A DNA stretch of 64,000 nucleotides from Fidelibacterota bacterium UBA7301 (lineage in GTDB: Bacteria > Fidelibacterota > Marinisomatia > Marinisomatales > TCS55). The DNA is taken from NCBI GenBank assembly GCA_002471845.1, contig DKQT01000032.1, forward strand, positions 62,001 to 126,000, given 5' to 3'. Shown in pieces: positions 52,819-61,890 of this stretch. Made by a program: the position numbers and the translations under genes. How positions within the stretch are numbered: position 1 is the first letter of the stretch; the number at the start of each line of letters is the position of its first letter. The notes beneath the pieces were generated by a model. The model was not told the origin of the DNA. It made no database searches and saw only the letters and a list, made by a program, of their open reading frames with translations.

Positions 52819-53400
52819 TTATCGACTAAACAGCTGAACCCGCAACGTAATCAAAAAAAGAATAAATATTACATTTTGAAGCGTACGTTTTTCGGTTCTC
52901 AGTATTTTTAAAATGCCGGTTGATTCTCGACTGTCTTTACTGCTCCAACGAGAAAGTCGTGGAATAATCGCGGGGACATTTTTCCTGTATTCGTTGTATT
53001 CTGTTCCAAAAAGATTTTCCAGCGTTTCTTCTTCCAGTGCAACAATTAGCGAATACTGAATTATGAAAAAGGCCGCTGTTGTTGCGGCCATTAACCAAAC
53101 ATTCGCTGCTCCTGCAATCATGACAACGCCTAAATACATAAACACGTTTCCCACATATAAGGGGTTTCTAACGAAAGCATAGGGACCCGCGGTGCAAAGC
53201 TCGGGGGCACCTACATTTCGCGTCCTTGTTTCTCCCCCGGCATAAGACACTGCCCACATTCGTATAAGCTCGCCCATTAGCAACAGTAAAAAACCAACGA
53301 TAAAATATGCGTTTTCCGGGCGTGCAAAATAAACAATCATAATTCCAATGGGTATCGGAGTATAGCCTCTATATTTAAATAAAAAATTTCGTATATCCAT
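52819..53400 (-). CDS. ICMT/PEMT-like membrane methyltransferase
   Basis: A 193-residue membrane protein of the isoprenylcysteine carboxylmethyltransferase / PEMT-like family. It has the SAM-binding signature PYAFVRNPLYVGNVFMYLG and the late EEETLENLFGTEYNEYRKNVPAIIPR block, with about four helices. Family members methylate phospholipids or isoprenoids; the substrate here is unknown. Its start overlaps the Gfo/Idh stop by one base, so the two are coupled within the lipid A cluster. A role in envelope-lipid modification is possible. Confidence 0.85.
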   Translation of the reverse strand: MDIRNFLFKYRGYTPIPIGIMIVYFARPENAYFIVGFLLLLMGELIRMWAVSYAGGETRTRNVGAPELCTAGPYAFVRNPLYVGNVFMYLGVVMIAGAANVWLMAATTAAFFIIQYSLIVALEEETLENLFGTEYNEYRKNVPAIIPRLSRWSSKDSRESTGILKILRTEKRTLQNVIFILFLITLRVQLFSR

Positions 53401-54392
53401 TAATGTAAATCTTCTAATATTTTATCGTGTATTTGAATGGCAACGTCCAGAGCGTTTCTTCCGGCTTGGCCATCCACAATTGGTTTGGTGTTTCCCCTAA
53501 TAGATTCAACAAAATTCTCCAATTCCTTTCTTAGGGCGTCTTGTTTTTTAATCTCCGGTTTTTCATAAAAGATTTGCCGGTGCTTTCCGTTAGATTCTAA
53601 AGGGGCCGACATAATGGCTGCCGGATCTGTTTGATTGTCATCCATAACGCGGTATATTTCAGTAAGCCCAATCAAAAAGTCAATTGTAATATATAAATCC
53701 TGTTGAAAAATCTTAATTTTTCTAACCCGATCTTTAGCAACGCGGCTTGATGTTATGCTTGCCACTGTTCCATTTTCAAACCGGATTCTTGCGTTTGCCA
53801 TATCAACAGAATCTGTCATAATTGAAACGCCACTGGCATGAATATACTTTACGGAGGATTTTACAAACGCCAGGACCAAATCTATATCGTGAATCATTAG
53901 GTCAAGCACAACGGGTACGTCTGTACCGCGACTCATGTATGGCGCCAGTCGCTGCACTTCAATAAATTTTGGGTTCATATCAAATTCGTTCAGAGGAAGT
54001 ATGGCCGGATTTAAACGCTCAATGTGCCCCACCTGAACGATTGTCTTGTGTTTTTTTGCTAGGGCCAGCAGTTCATCTGCTTCTTTTACTGTTTTTGTGA
54101 TCGGTTTTTCTATAAAAACATGTGTCCCTTTTTTAATACATGTTTCAGATACTTCTTTGTGATAAACCGTTGGTGTTGCGACAGATACGGCATCCGCTTC
54201 TTCGAGTAGTGAATCTAATGACTGAAAGGCCTTTGTATTATACTTCTTGGCAATTTCATTGCACCGGGTTTCATTTATATCAAAAACGCCAATAAGTTTA
54301 CTGCTTTCCATTTGAGAATAATGTTTCGCGTGGTGATTTCCCAGGTGGCCTACGCCAATAACGGCGATATTTATTATTTTGTTTGTTTTCAT
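53400..54392 (-). CDS. Gfo/Idh/MocA family NAD(P)-dependent oxidoreductase
   Basis: A 330-residue protein with the Rossmann motif NIAVIGVGHLGNHHAKHY at the N-terminus and EKPITKTVKEADEL holding the conserved catalytic Lys (EKP). The C-terminal domain carries VLDLMIHDIDLVLAF. Next to lpxB it may act on a UDP-sugar, comparable to GnnA (UDP-GlcNAc 3-dehydrogenase) that yields amide-linked lipid A; however no GnnB aminotransferase gene is beside it. The ATG at 54392 is chosen over the preceding TTG. Confidence 0.88.
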   Translation of the reverse strand: MKTNKIINIAVIGVGHLGNHHAKHYSQMESSKLIGVFDINETRCNEIAKKYNTKAFQSLDSLLEEADAVSVATPTVYHKEVSETCIKKGTHVFIEKPITKTVKEADELLALAKKHKTIVQVGHIERLNPAILPLNEFDMNPKFIEVQRLAPYMSRGTDVPVVLDLMIHDIDLVLAFVKSSVKYIHASGVSIMTDSVDMANARIRFENGTVASITSSRVAKDRVRKIKIFQQDLYITIDFLIGLTEIYRVMDDNQTDPAAIMSAPLESNGKHRQIFYEKPEIKKQDALRKELENFVESIRGNTKPIVDGQAGRNALDVAIQIHDKILEDLH

Positions 54393-54520
54393 CAAAAATT
54401 ATGAATTTTACTAATTAAAATTACAGTAGATATTTTTAAGGTTGCTAAGAGTATAAATCCTTGCATTTCTTTTCTTTCCTGGGCAATTTACCGAAGATAA
54501 ATCTAAGGTTCTTCTCACTA

Positions 54521-55096
54521 ATGACACACCAATCAAACACGAATGATGAATTTAAAATCGGTGTTGGTTTTCTTATTCCAGCAACAGCAACCGTTGCCTT
54601 CTTTTTTTCTGTCTTTACTGAAAACTATTTGCTGGGGATATTTTTATCCGTTGCCGGTATTTTAGTGTGGTTCATTTATACAGCCATAATGCAAACTTCA
54701 ATGCCAAACGTTACTGGTAATATCATTATTTTGTTTGGCTCTTTGCTTTCTGTTGCTGTTTTTTTAAACTACGGATTGGGACGAAACATGTTTGGCGGCT
54801 TTAATTTTAACCTTGAGGGTGTTGCTGTGGCTGCCATTTTTCTTCTTTTCTCAGTTCTTTTAGGAGTCTTGTTTAAAGATCGTGGCGCTTCTTTGGTCAC
54901 CCCGACGGCACCACAAAAATCACCGCTCCCTAATCTTCCTATTGATACCAAAGAAAAAGAAGACCGCGCTTCTTTCTCCGATGAACCTGGGACTTCTTAT
55001 AATAATGTGTTTTATGATGAATATGAACCCGAAGATTATGAGGGCTACTATCCAGAATATTATGAAAATTTTTGGGGAGAAGAGGACGAAGAATAG
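54521..55096 (+). CDS. Membrane protein with acidic, Tyr-rich tail
   Basis: The ATG at 54521 is favoured over one at 54461 because it leaves the 5' part as a leader. The 191-residue product has four hydrophobic helices (VGFLIPATATVAFFFSVF, LLGIFLSVAGILVWFIYTAIM, IIILFGSLLSVAVFLNYGL, VAVAAIFLLFSVLLGVLF) and a cytosolic tail very rich in Asp, Glu and Tyr (DEYEPEDYEGYYPEYY). No family is recognised. It converges on dnaA, ending three bases before its stop. Confidence 0.62.
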   Translation: MTHQSNTNDEFKIGVGFLIPATATVAFFFSVFTENYLLGIFLSVAGILVWFIYTAIMQTSMPNVTGNIIILFGSLLSVAVFLNYGLGRNMFGGFNFNLEGVAVAAIFLLFSVLLGVLFKDRGASLVTPTAPQKSPLPNLPIDTKEKEDRASFSDEPGTSYNNVFYDEYEPEDYEGYYPEYYENFWGEEDEE

Positions 55097-55099
55097 TTT

Positions 55100-56449
55100 T
55101 TAGCTTATCCCTAACGAAAGTTCGTTTTTTAATTCTCCGACCAAGACCCCAACGCGTTGGTCTTTTTTTGCTTTATTTCCGATTACGCGACAGGCGTGCA
55201 ATACCGTTGAGTGGTCCCTGCCGCCAAAATGCATTCCAATGGTGACCAGCGGGGTGCCCAATATTTCCCTGCATAGATATATAGATATTTGCCGAGCCTC
55301 GGCAATTTCCATTTTTCTGCTTGATCCGATTATATCTCGTTCTTTTATATGTGTGGTCTCTGAAACTCGTTGTATTATATCTTCAACTCTTAAATCAGAT
55401 ATTACTTTTGATCCCAACCGCTCTTTTACTACTTTTTTTGCTAAATCATAATCTATTTCTTTGTTTGACAATGACGAATGCGCCAATAGACGAATTATTG
55501 TGCTTTCTAAATCCCTGACACTGTTTTTTATGTGGGTCCCAATTAATTCAATTATATCATATTGAAGTTTTAATCCGTTTTGTTCTGCTTTTTCCATAAC
55601 TATTGCAACCCGGGTTTCCAAGTCCGGCGGTTGTATATCTACCGCGAGCCCTGATTTAAACCGCGACAAAAGTCGATCCTGTAGACCAACCATCTCTCCT
55701 GGATATCGATCAGCTGTTAAAACAATCTGCTTACCTGCCTGGAATAGCTCATTAAATGTGTGAAAAAACTGTTCTTGCGTTTGTTCCTTACCTTGAAAAA
55801 ATTGAATATCGTCAATTAATAGTATATCAGCATTGCGATAGATTTTTGAAAATTCTGCCGTCCTGTTTTTTTGAATTGATGATATAAACTCCATTGTAAA
55901 TTTTTCGCTGGATGCGCATACAACTTTTTTGTTATTTATTTCTTTACTTATTCTATTCCCAATTGCATGTAAAAGGTGGGTTTTTCCCATTCCTACGCCC
56001 CCATAAATAACGAGGGGGTTAAAGGCCTGCTGCCCCGGTTTTTCTGATACATTTAGTGCGGCTGCTTTTGCGAACTGATTGTGAGTCCCCTCGATAAATG
56101 AAGCAAACGAAAATTTGTTATTTAATTCTTTATTTCTTTTTGCTCCGCCTGTTTTTTCTCTTTGGTTTCTCAATCTTTCCTTGTCTCTTTTTTCGTTTCC
56201 ACCGCTGGTTGAAACCGTATACTTTATATCTATCTTTCCCCCGTGTGCGCTATTTACTTCCTTTTTAATTAAATCCACATAGTGAGACTGAATCCATTCG
56301 AAAAAAAACTGGTTAGGAACCTCCAACACAAGCTCATTGTTATTAAGAGCAATTGGCTTTAGGGGTTCAAACCAAGTTGAATATGCATGTTGGGGTTGAG
56401 TTTTTTTTAATTTACTTTTTGTTTTTCCCCAAAGATCGGTGTATGTCAT
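55100..56449 (-). CDS. dnaA: Chromosomal replication initiator protein DnaA
   Basis: The ATG at 56449 gives MTYTDLWGK and a 449-residue protein; a GTG at 56464 would overlap the DnaA box. Domain I is at about 1-80. The AAA+ domain has Walker A YGGVGMGKTHLLHAIG, Walker B ILLIDDIQFFQGKEQTQ, and RLLSRFKSGLAVDIQPPD with the Arg finger region. The DNA-binding domain IV ends with the signature IGMHFGGRDHSTVLHA. It opens the origin by binding TTATCCACA boxes; two such boxes lie directly upstream. The gene is divergent from rpmH, the classic chromosome-origin arrangement. Confidence 0.98.
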   Translation of the reverse strand: MTYTDLWGKTKSKLKKTQPQHAYSTWFEPLKPIALNNNELVLEVPNQFFFEWIQSHYVDLIKKEVNSAHGGKIDIKYTVSTSGGNEKRDKERLRNQREKTGGAKRNKELNNKFSFASFIEGTHNQFAKAAALNVSEKPGQQAFNPLVIYGGVGMGKTHLLHAIGNRISKEINNKKVVCASSEKFTMEFISSIQKNRTAEFSKIYRNADILLIDDIQFFQGKEQTQEQFFHTFNELFQAGKQIVLTADRYPGEMVGLQDRLLSRFKSGLAVDIQPPDLETRVAIVMEKAEQNGLKLQYDIIELIGTHIKNSVRDLESTIIRLLAHSSLSNKEIDYDLAKKVVKERLGSKVISDLRVEDIIQRVSETTHIKERDIIGSSRKMEIAEARQISIYLCREILGTPLVTIGMHFGGRDHSTVLHACRVIGNKAKKDQRVGVLVGELKNELSLGIS

Positions 56450-56456
56450 TATAAAG

Positions 56457-56476
56457 TTATCCACATGTTTTCCACA
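56457..56476. promoter_or_regulatory. Pair of DnaA boxes at the dnaA start
   Basis: A perfect TTATCCACA (56457-56465) and a one-mismatch TTTTCCACA (56468-56476) lie 11 bases apart, on the same helix face. They precede the dnaA start codon and overlap an alternative GTG. They could autoregulate dnaA or mark the origin. The 56450-56629 interval shows no AT-rich unwinding element I could confirm. Confidence 0.72.
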
Positions 56477-56629
56477 GTCGCTGTTTATTCAATTTATGGT
56501 GCTTTCGTCTTTTACTACAATCCTATTTTTTCCTTTTTCCGATAAGGGGGCCCGCGTGGTCGTGTTAACCATTTTCTTTGTTCGTCTAAATGATAGTCTG
56601 TATTTTCCCGGGCTAAATTTGGAGTAAAA

Positions 56630-56764
56630 ATGAAGCGCACATATCAACCAAGTAAAAGGAAAATGAAAAATAAGCACGGCTTTCGGTCTCGGATGTCCTC
56701 TGTTGGGGGTAAAAAGGTCCTTGCCCGCCGAAGAAAAAGGGGCAGAAAAACAATTTCTGCATAA
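56630..56764 (+). CDS. rpmH: Ribosomal protein bL34
   Basis: A 44-residue protein starting MKRTYQPSKRKMKNKHGF and ending with the Arg/Lys-rich tail typical of bL34. GGAG lies five bases before the ATG. It is a ribosomal large-subunit protein encoded next to dnaA in many bacteria. Only 20 bases separate it from yidD, so the usual rnpA gene is absent here. Confidence 0.96.
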   Translation: MKRTYQPSKRKMKNKHGFRSRMSSVGGKKVLARRRKRGRKTISA

Positions 56765-56784
56765 TAATTTATATCCATTCTCTT

Positions 56785-57018
56785 GTGAGCGTTTTCAGTA
56801 GATACATTAGTTACTTTTTAATTGCCATAATAAGGTTGTATCAATTTTTGCTTTCCCCGTTTTTCGGCAGCAGTTGCCGGTTTCATCCAACTTGTTCCCA
56901 ATATAGCCTTGATGCGCTCCGGGTTTTTCCAGCGCGCCGGGCTATATACTTAATTTTTAAAAGAATTTTTAAATGCCATCCTCTTTCTGGGGGCGGCTTC
57001 GACCCTGTACGCAGATAA
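56785..57018 (+). CDS. yidD: Membrane protein insertion efficiency factor YidD
   Basis: A 77-residue protein with IIRLYQFLLSPFFGSSCRFHPTCSQYSLDAL and KRIFKCHPLSGGGFDPV, the YidD (DUF37/haemolytic) signature. It starts with GTG and its TAA is directly followed by the yidC ATG. YidD assists Sec/YidC membrane insertion. It follows rpmH without an intervening rnpA. Confidence 0.95.
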   Translation: MSVFSRYISYFLIAIIRLYQFLLSPFFGSSCRFHPTCSQYSLDALRVFPARRAIYLIFKRIFKCHPLSGGGFDPVRR

Positions 57019-58671
57019 ATGGATCGCAGAACACTCCTTGCTTTTGGCCTTATTGCTATTGTTCTCATTTTAACGCCTTGGTATATGAGCCTTATGGCGC
57101 CTATACCAGAAAACACACCCGCCGACACTATCTCCTATCGGCCCACAACAAGTTCTCCAGAAGTTGCCCCGCCGCGCAGTATGTCGGAAAAAACGCCCAA
57201 CAATAAACCGTCACCGCCTGCCGTGGCGCCTGAAACCGTGGTTGTTTCAAACGGGCTATATTCAGCAACAGTAAGCAGTAAAAATGGGGGTTCTTTTTCT
57301 TCTTTTCTTCTCAATGAATACACCCGCCACGACTCTTCGTTGGTAAACACAATTGATGAGTTCAACATTCAAAATCTCGTGGTGGGGTTTGTTTCTCTTG
57401 ATGGCGATGATATCTCGCTCACAAAAAATTGGCATGTGGTTGGTTCACCCAGGCCAATTTTTGCTGATTCCCAACAAAAAACACTCACATTTAAAACATC
57501 GTTTCGCGGGTATGAAATTCGAAAACGCCTAACATTTTATCCTGGTACATACAAAATTGGACTTGAAATTCATTTTGAAAATCCAGATAAGTACATTTCA
57601 CGCGGACAATATAATATTTCCTGGGATGGCGGGCTTCCTCCCACAGAAAAAAACATCGAAGATGATTTCACTCACTTCCGGGGTTATGCCTATATGGGTG
57701 ATGAGCTTCTTGAGCCCGTAGCAAAGGCGGGCCAAATCACAGAAGAAAAACAAACCGGAACTACGCGGTGGACAGCAACGAAAACAAAATATTTTATTGC
57801 TGCTGTTATTCCAAAAACACCTGGTGTTGGGGCGCTGGTTTGGGCAACCGCGGAGGATAAGCGACCGCTCTATAAAACGGTCTTAAGACAAAGCATTAAC
57901 AACGCCGGTGAATTTGACTTATTTATTGGCCCCTTAGAATATAGCCGTGTCCACGATTTGGGTGTTGATCTAGAAAAAACAATGAATTTGGGTTGGGCCA
58001 TAATTCGGCCCCTCGGTCGCCTCGTTACCTGGTCTTTAACAAAAATGCATGAATCAATTCCAAACTATGGCCTTGTTGTTATTATTTTTGCAATAATTGT
58101 AAAGATTTTATTAAACCCCCTTACAAAAAAGAGTTTTCAATCTACTCGTCGTATGCAGGAAATACAGCCCGAAATAAAACGCCTTAAAGAAAAATATAAA
58201 AATGACACTCAAAAATTCAGCCGCGCTCAAATGGCACTATTTAAAGAGCGCGGCGTAAATCCGATGGGCGGTTGTTTGCCCGTCCTTTTGCAAATGCCAA
58301 TACTAATAGCTTTTTTCTCTGTGTTTCGATCTACAATCGAATTTAGGGGGGCTCCTTTTGTTGGGTGGATTACAGATTTAAGCGTGCCGGACACAATTAC
58401 AACCGTTGGGGGTTTTCCTATCAACGTTTTGCCTTTCATTATGGGTGGCACAATGTTTTTACAACAAAAACTTATGTCTTCTCCCTCCGGTGGGACACAA
58501 CAAAAAGTTACTATGTATTTTATGAATGCCTTTTTTCTGTTTATATTTTATTCTTTTCCCTCTGGGTTAAATCTTTATTATTCTGTTTTTAATATTTTAT
58601 CAATTGTCCAACAAAAATATCTAACGCCAATAAACCCAAAACCGGCGGCAAAAACACTTAATAAAAAATGA
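57019..58671 (+). CDS. yidC: Membrane protein insertase YidC
   Basis: A 550-residue protein of the Gram-negative YidC type. It has an N-terminal helix, a large periplasmic beta domain (about 75-340) and the 60KD_IMP insertase core (about 350-535). The core has ESIPNYGLVVIIFAIIVKILLNPLTKKSF, a cytosolic Lys/Glu-rich coiled hairpin, FKERGVNPMGGCLPVLLQMPILIAFFSVFRS and FIFYSFPSGLNLYY. The conserved Arg that faces the groove is expected in the first core helices but was not assigned with confidence. It inserts membrane proteins alone or with Sec. It overlaps mnmE by four bases. Confidence 0.96.
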   Translation: MDRRTLLAFGLIAIVLILTPWYMSLMAPIPENTPADTISYRPTTSSPEVAPPRSMSEKTPNNKPSPPAVAPETVVVSNGLYSATVSSKNGGSFSSFLLNEYTRHDSSLVNTIDEFNIQNLVVGFVSLDGDDISLTKNWHVVGSPRPIFADSQQKTLTFKTSFRGYEIRKRLTFYPGTYKIGLEIHFENPDKYISRGQYNISWDGGLPPTEKNIEDDFTHFRGYAYMGDELLEPVAKAGQITEEKQTGTTRWTATKTKYFIAAVIPKTPGVGALVWATAEDKRPLYKTVLRQSINNAGEFDLFIGPLEYSRVHDLGVDLEKTMNLGWAIIRPLGRLVTWSLTKMHESIPNYGLVVIIFAIIVKILLNPLTKKSFQSTRRMQEIQPEIKRLKEKYKNDTQKFSRAQMALFKERGVNPMGGCLPVLLQMPILIAFFSVFRSTIEFRGAPFVGWITDLSVPDTITTVGGFPINVLPFIMGGTMFLQQKLMSSPSGGTQQKVTMYFMNAFFLFIFYSFPSGLNLYYSVFNILSIVQQKYLTPINPKPAAKTLNKK

Positions 58672-59987
58672 GCGCGGGTGACACGATCGTTGCCCCTGCC
58701 ACGCCTTTTGGATACAGTGGGATTGCTGTTGTCCGAATAAGCGGGCCCGAAGCTTTTTCTATTCTTTCTTCTTTAACCGGTGGTAGGAATTTCTCAGCCC
58801 GGCGGGCGACAGTGTCGGATATAAAAGACAAATGCGGGACCACTATAGATCGGTGTGTTATTACTAAATTTTCATCTCCATCGTCCTATACGGGTGAAGA
58901 TGTCGTTGAGATTTCTTCACACGGAAACCCTTTCCTTGTAGAGGATATTATAAGAATTTCCTGTGATTTTGGGGCCCGCCCTGCAGAAGCGGGTGAATTT
59001 ACCCGGCGGGCGTTTCTTAACGGGAAACTGGACCTTGTCCAAGTAGAGGCGGTGTCTTCCTTAATTCATTCTAAATCTTCTGAAAATTCTCGCTGCCAAC
59101 AGAAAATTCTCCATGGTTCCCTTTCAAAAATTTTAAAAAAAATCCGCTCAGATCTGATCGACCTTCTGGGTTCATTTGAATACCAAATGGATTTTTCTGA
59201 AGAAGTCGTTTCTTCGGAAGAGAATAAACATTTTTCGGCCGCCATAGAAAATCTTCTTAAAACCGTTATAAAACTAAAGGATTCTTTTTATCTTGGGCGA
59301 CTTTTAAATCGGGGCGCCACTGTCGTCATTGCGGGCGAACCAAATGTGGGAAAATCCACTTTATTAAACCGGCTGGCGGGCTCCGAAAGGGCCATTGTTA
59401 GCACCGTTCCCGGCACCACAAGGGATACGGTTGAGGTTGAATTGTTATTGTGCGGTGTGCCGGTTCTTTTTGTTGATACAGCTGGCCTTCGTTCTCCTAA
59501 AGATATTATAGAAAGGGCGGGTGTAAAACGAACTTTAAATATTTTGGATCGCGCCGATTTGATCATATCTCTTACTGATAATCCTAAGGGTAAACATATA
59601 AACCACAAAACCAAACCCGTTATAAGAGTTCTCAACAAGTCCGATTTAAATATTGAAAAATCACCCGAGGATGGTATTATACATATATCTTCTTTAAAAA
59701 GCTTAGGTGTGGGCAAACTTAAAAAGGCAGTATCTTATTCTCTTGGTATCAATAAGATTTCAACAGATGCTACATACTTATCCACAACGCGACAGCATAG
59801 CGCCATAAAAACCTGTTTTAAGGCCCTTTTCAAGGCTCTTGATATCGCCGGGAGTCAAGTGGTTGATGTTGAATTGTTATCCTTTGAGCTCCGTGTCGCC
59901 TTAGATGCAATAGACGCCATTCTCGGCAAAACAACAGCTGATGATATTTTGAATCATGTGTTCAGATCTTTGTGTGTGGGAAAATAG
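58668..59987 (+). CDS. mnmE: tRNA modification GTPase MnmE
   Basis: A 439-residue protein with the formyl-THF-binding N-domain (DTIVAPATPFGYSGIAVVRISG, YTGEDVVEISSHGNPF) and a helical domain. The G domain has GEPNVGKSTLLNRLAGS, PGTTRDTVE, DTAGLR and LNKSDL, and the C-terminal CVGK tetrapeptide corresponds to the CIGK motif. With MnmG it installs the 5-carboxymethylaminomethyl group on wobble U34 of certain tRNAs. It is directly followed by mnmG; its final stop codon touches a parS site. Confidence 0.97.
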   Translation: MSAGDTIVAPATPFGYSGIAVVRISGPEAFSILSSLTGGRNFSARRATVSDIKDKCGTTIDRCVITKFSSPSSYTGEDVVEISSHGNPFLVEDIIRISCDFGARPAEAGEFTRRAFLNGKLDLVQVEAVSSLIHSKSSENSRCQQKILHGSLSKILKKIRSDLIDLLGSFEYQMDFSEEVVSSEENKHFSAAIENLLKTVIKLKDSFYLGRLLNRGATVVIAGEPNVGKSTLLNRLAGSERAIVSTVPGTTRDTVEVELLLCGVPVLFVDTAGLRSPKDIIERAGVKRTLNILDRADLIISLTDNPKGKHINHKTKPVIRVLNKSDLNIEKSPEDGIIHISSLKSLGVGKLKKAVSYSLGINKISTDATYLSTTRQHSAIKTCFKALFKALDIAGSQVVDVELLSFELRVALDAIDAILGKTTADDILNHVFRSLCVGK

Positions 59988-60000
59988 TTTCACGTGAAAC
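59987..60000. other. parS centromere-like site 1
   Basis: The palindrome GTTTCACGTGAAAC matches the core of the ParB-binding parS consensus (TGTTTCACGTGAAACA), differing only in the outer T. It begins at the mnmE stop codon and contains the GTG start codon of mnmG (59994). Confidence 0.85.
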
Positions 60001-61874
60001 AATTAATAAATTTATTTGATATAATTGTTGTTGGTGGTGGCCACGCCGGCGCTGAGGCTGCTCTTATTGCGGCTAAGCGCGGCAAAACGATAGCTCTTGT
60101 TACATTAGACACCACTACCGTGGGGCGTATGTCCTGCAATCCTGCTATTGGCGGTTTAGCAAAGGGTCAAATCGTTCGAGAGCTTGATGTTCTTGGCGGT
60201 GTAATGGGTCACACTGCTGATCGGGCTGGAACTCAGTTTAAACTATTAAACCGCTCAAAAGGGAAGTCCGTGTGGTCCCCTCGTGCCCAGGTAGATAAGC
60301 GGCACTATGAAAAGATTGTCTCCGGCAATGTGTTCTCACATGAAAACATTACCGTGCTCAGTGGGGAGGTGGTGGATGTTGTGGTTATAAAAAACGCTGT
60401 CTCCGGCGCAGTGCTTCGCGATGGAACGAAAATTCCCTGTAAGGCTATTGTGTTAACTTGCGGCACGTTTCTAAACGGTTTAATCCATATTGGCCAGAAA
60501 AAGATCCGGGCCGGGCGTATGGGGGAAAGCGGCGCCGAGGGTATAACTGAATCCCTTGTTTCTCATGGCTTTTTCTCTGGACGCCTGAAAACCGGCACAC
60601 CCCCAAGGTTGGATAAAAATTCGGTAGACTGGTCTAAAACAACAATTACCCTTGGTGATCAAAACCCTACACCCTTTTCTTATCAAACAATTACATTTGC
60701 ACCGCCAAACGTTCCCTGCTTCACCGTAAAGACGGGGATCCGTTGTAAGGATATTATATCTAAAAACCTTTTACAAAGTCCCATGTATTCCGGCGATGTG
60801 GGCGGCGTTGGTCCTCGTTACTGTCCCTCAATTGAGGATAAGGTACATCGTTTTTCACACCACGACTCTCATACGCTTTTCCTTGAACCCGAGTGGGCTG
60901 ATTCTGACCAGATCTATTTAAATGGTTTTTCTACCAGTCTCCCCGAACATATTCAATTGATGGCGCTGCGAACTGTTGGCGGCTTAGAAAATGTTCGTTT
61001 TTTCCGTCCTGGGTACGCTATAGAATACGATTTTTTCTCCCCAGCCCAATTGAAGTCTTCTTTAGAGACAAAAGACATCGCCGGACTTTTCTTTGCGGGC
61101 CAGATCAATGGCACTTCCGGCTATGAAGAGGCGGCGGCCCAGGGATTAATTGCTGGGATCAACGCTTCTCAGTACATAGATAATTCTGAACCCCTTACGT
61201 TATCCCGGGATGAAGCATATATCGGTGTAATGATCGACGACTTGATAACCAAGGACACCTTGGAGCCCTATCGCATGTTTACTTCGCGAGCTGAATACCG
61301 AATTCTTCTTCGTTTCTCTAATGCGCATAGCCGTCTTTTAAAAAAATCGAAGAAGTTTTCACTGCTTAATGGTTCCCAATTCGACCGCATCCAAACCGCA
61401 ATTGATGGCGTGTCTGCTGTTCTTGGCGCCCTCGATAAATCTATTTCTCCTAACCAAATAAACACCCGGCTGAAAAGCCTTGGTGAGACGCTCCTTAAAC
61501 ATGCCGCTCCCGCAAAAACAGTCTTAAGGCGCCCCTCGGTATCTATTGATCACCTGCCCAATTTTCTGTTTTCAGATTTAAATAAACATCATAAATCTTC
61601 TCCGCTTTATGGTGAAAGTTTTATCGAAGCCGAGGCACGAGTAAAGTATGTGGGTTATATAAAAAGACAGCGCAATCAAGTTATTAAAATGCAGGGGCAG
61701 GAAAACCGCCCCATACCGCGTAATTTTAATTTTAAAAACATTAACAGCCTCTCTAACGAAGCGCGGGAAAAACTTTCCCTTGTGCGCCCCCAGACCCTGG
61801 GGCAGGCTATGCGTGTCTCTGGCGTAACGCCAGCAGATATATCTGTTTTAGCTGTTGTTTTATCTGCCATCTGA
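59994..61874 (+). CDS. mnmG: tRNA uridine 5-carboxymethylaminomethyl modification enzyme MnmG
   Basis: A 626-residue FAD protein with IIVVGGGHAGAEAALIAAKRG at the N-terminus, MSCNPAIGGLAKGQIVRELD, GTFLNGLIHIGQ and GRLKTGTPPRLD. The C-terminal FFAGQINGTSGYEEAAAQGLIAG is also conserved. With MnmE it modifies tRNA wobble uridine. The GTG start lies inside a parS palindrome, and so does the GTG of the next gene, mfd. Confidence 0.97.
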   Translation: MKQLINLFDIIVVGGGHAGAEAALIAAKRGKTIALVTLDTTTVGRMSCNPAIGGLAKGQIVRELDVLGGVMGHTADRAGTQFKLLNRSKGKSVWSPRAQVDKRHYEKIVSGNVFSHENITVLSGEVVDVVVIKNAVSGAVLRDGTKIPCKAIVLTCGTFLNGLIHIGQKKIRAGRMGESGAEGITESLVSHGFFSGRLKTGTPPRLDKNSVDWSKTTITLGDQNPTPFSYQTITFAPPNVPCFTVKTGIRCKDIISKNLLQSPMYSGDVGGVGPRYCPSIEDKVHRFSHHDSHTLFLEPEWADSDQIYLNGFSTSLPEHIQLMALRTVGGLENVRFFRPGYAIEYDFFSPAQLKSSLETKDIAGLFFAGQINGTSGYEEAAAQGLIAGINASQYIDNSEPLTLSRDEAYIGVMIDDLITKDTLEPYRMFTSRAEYRILLRFSNAHSRLLKKSKKFSLLNGSQFDRIQTAIDGVSAVLGALDKSISPNQINTRLKSLGETLLKHAAPAKTVLRRPSVSIDHLPNFLFSDLNKHHKSSPLYGESFIEAEARVKYVGYIKRQRNQVIKMQGQENRPIPRNFNFKNINSLSNEAREKLSLVRPQTLGQAMRVSGVTPADISVLAVVLSAI

Positions 61875-61876
61875 TT

Positions 61877-61890
61877 GTTTCACGTGAAAC
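61877..61890. other. parS centromere-like site 2
   Basis: A second GTTTCACGTGAAAC with a preceding T completes 15 of 16 bases of the parS consensus. It lies between mnmG and mfd and contains the GTG start of mfd (61884). The two sites are about 1.9 kb apart, near dnaA, as expected for chromosome segregation loci. Confidence 0.87.
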
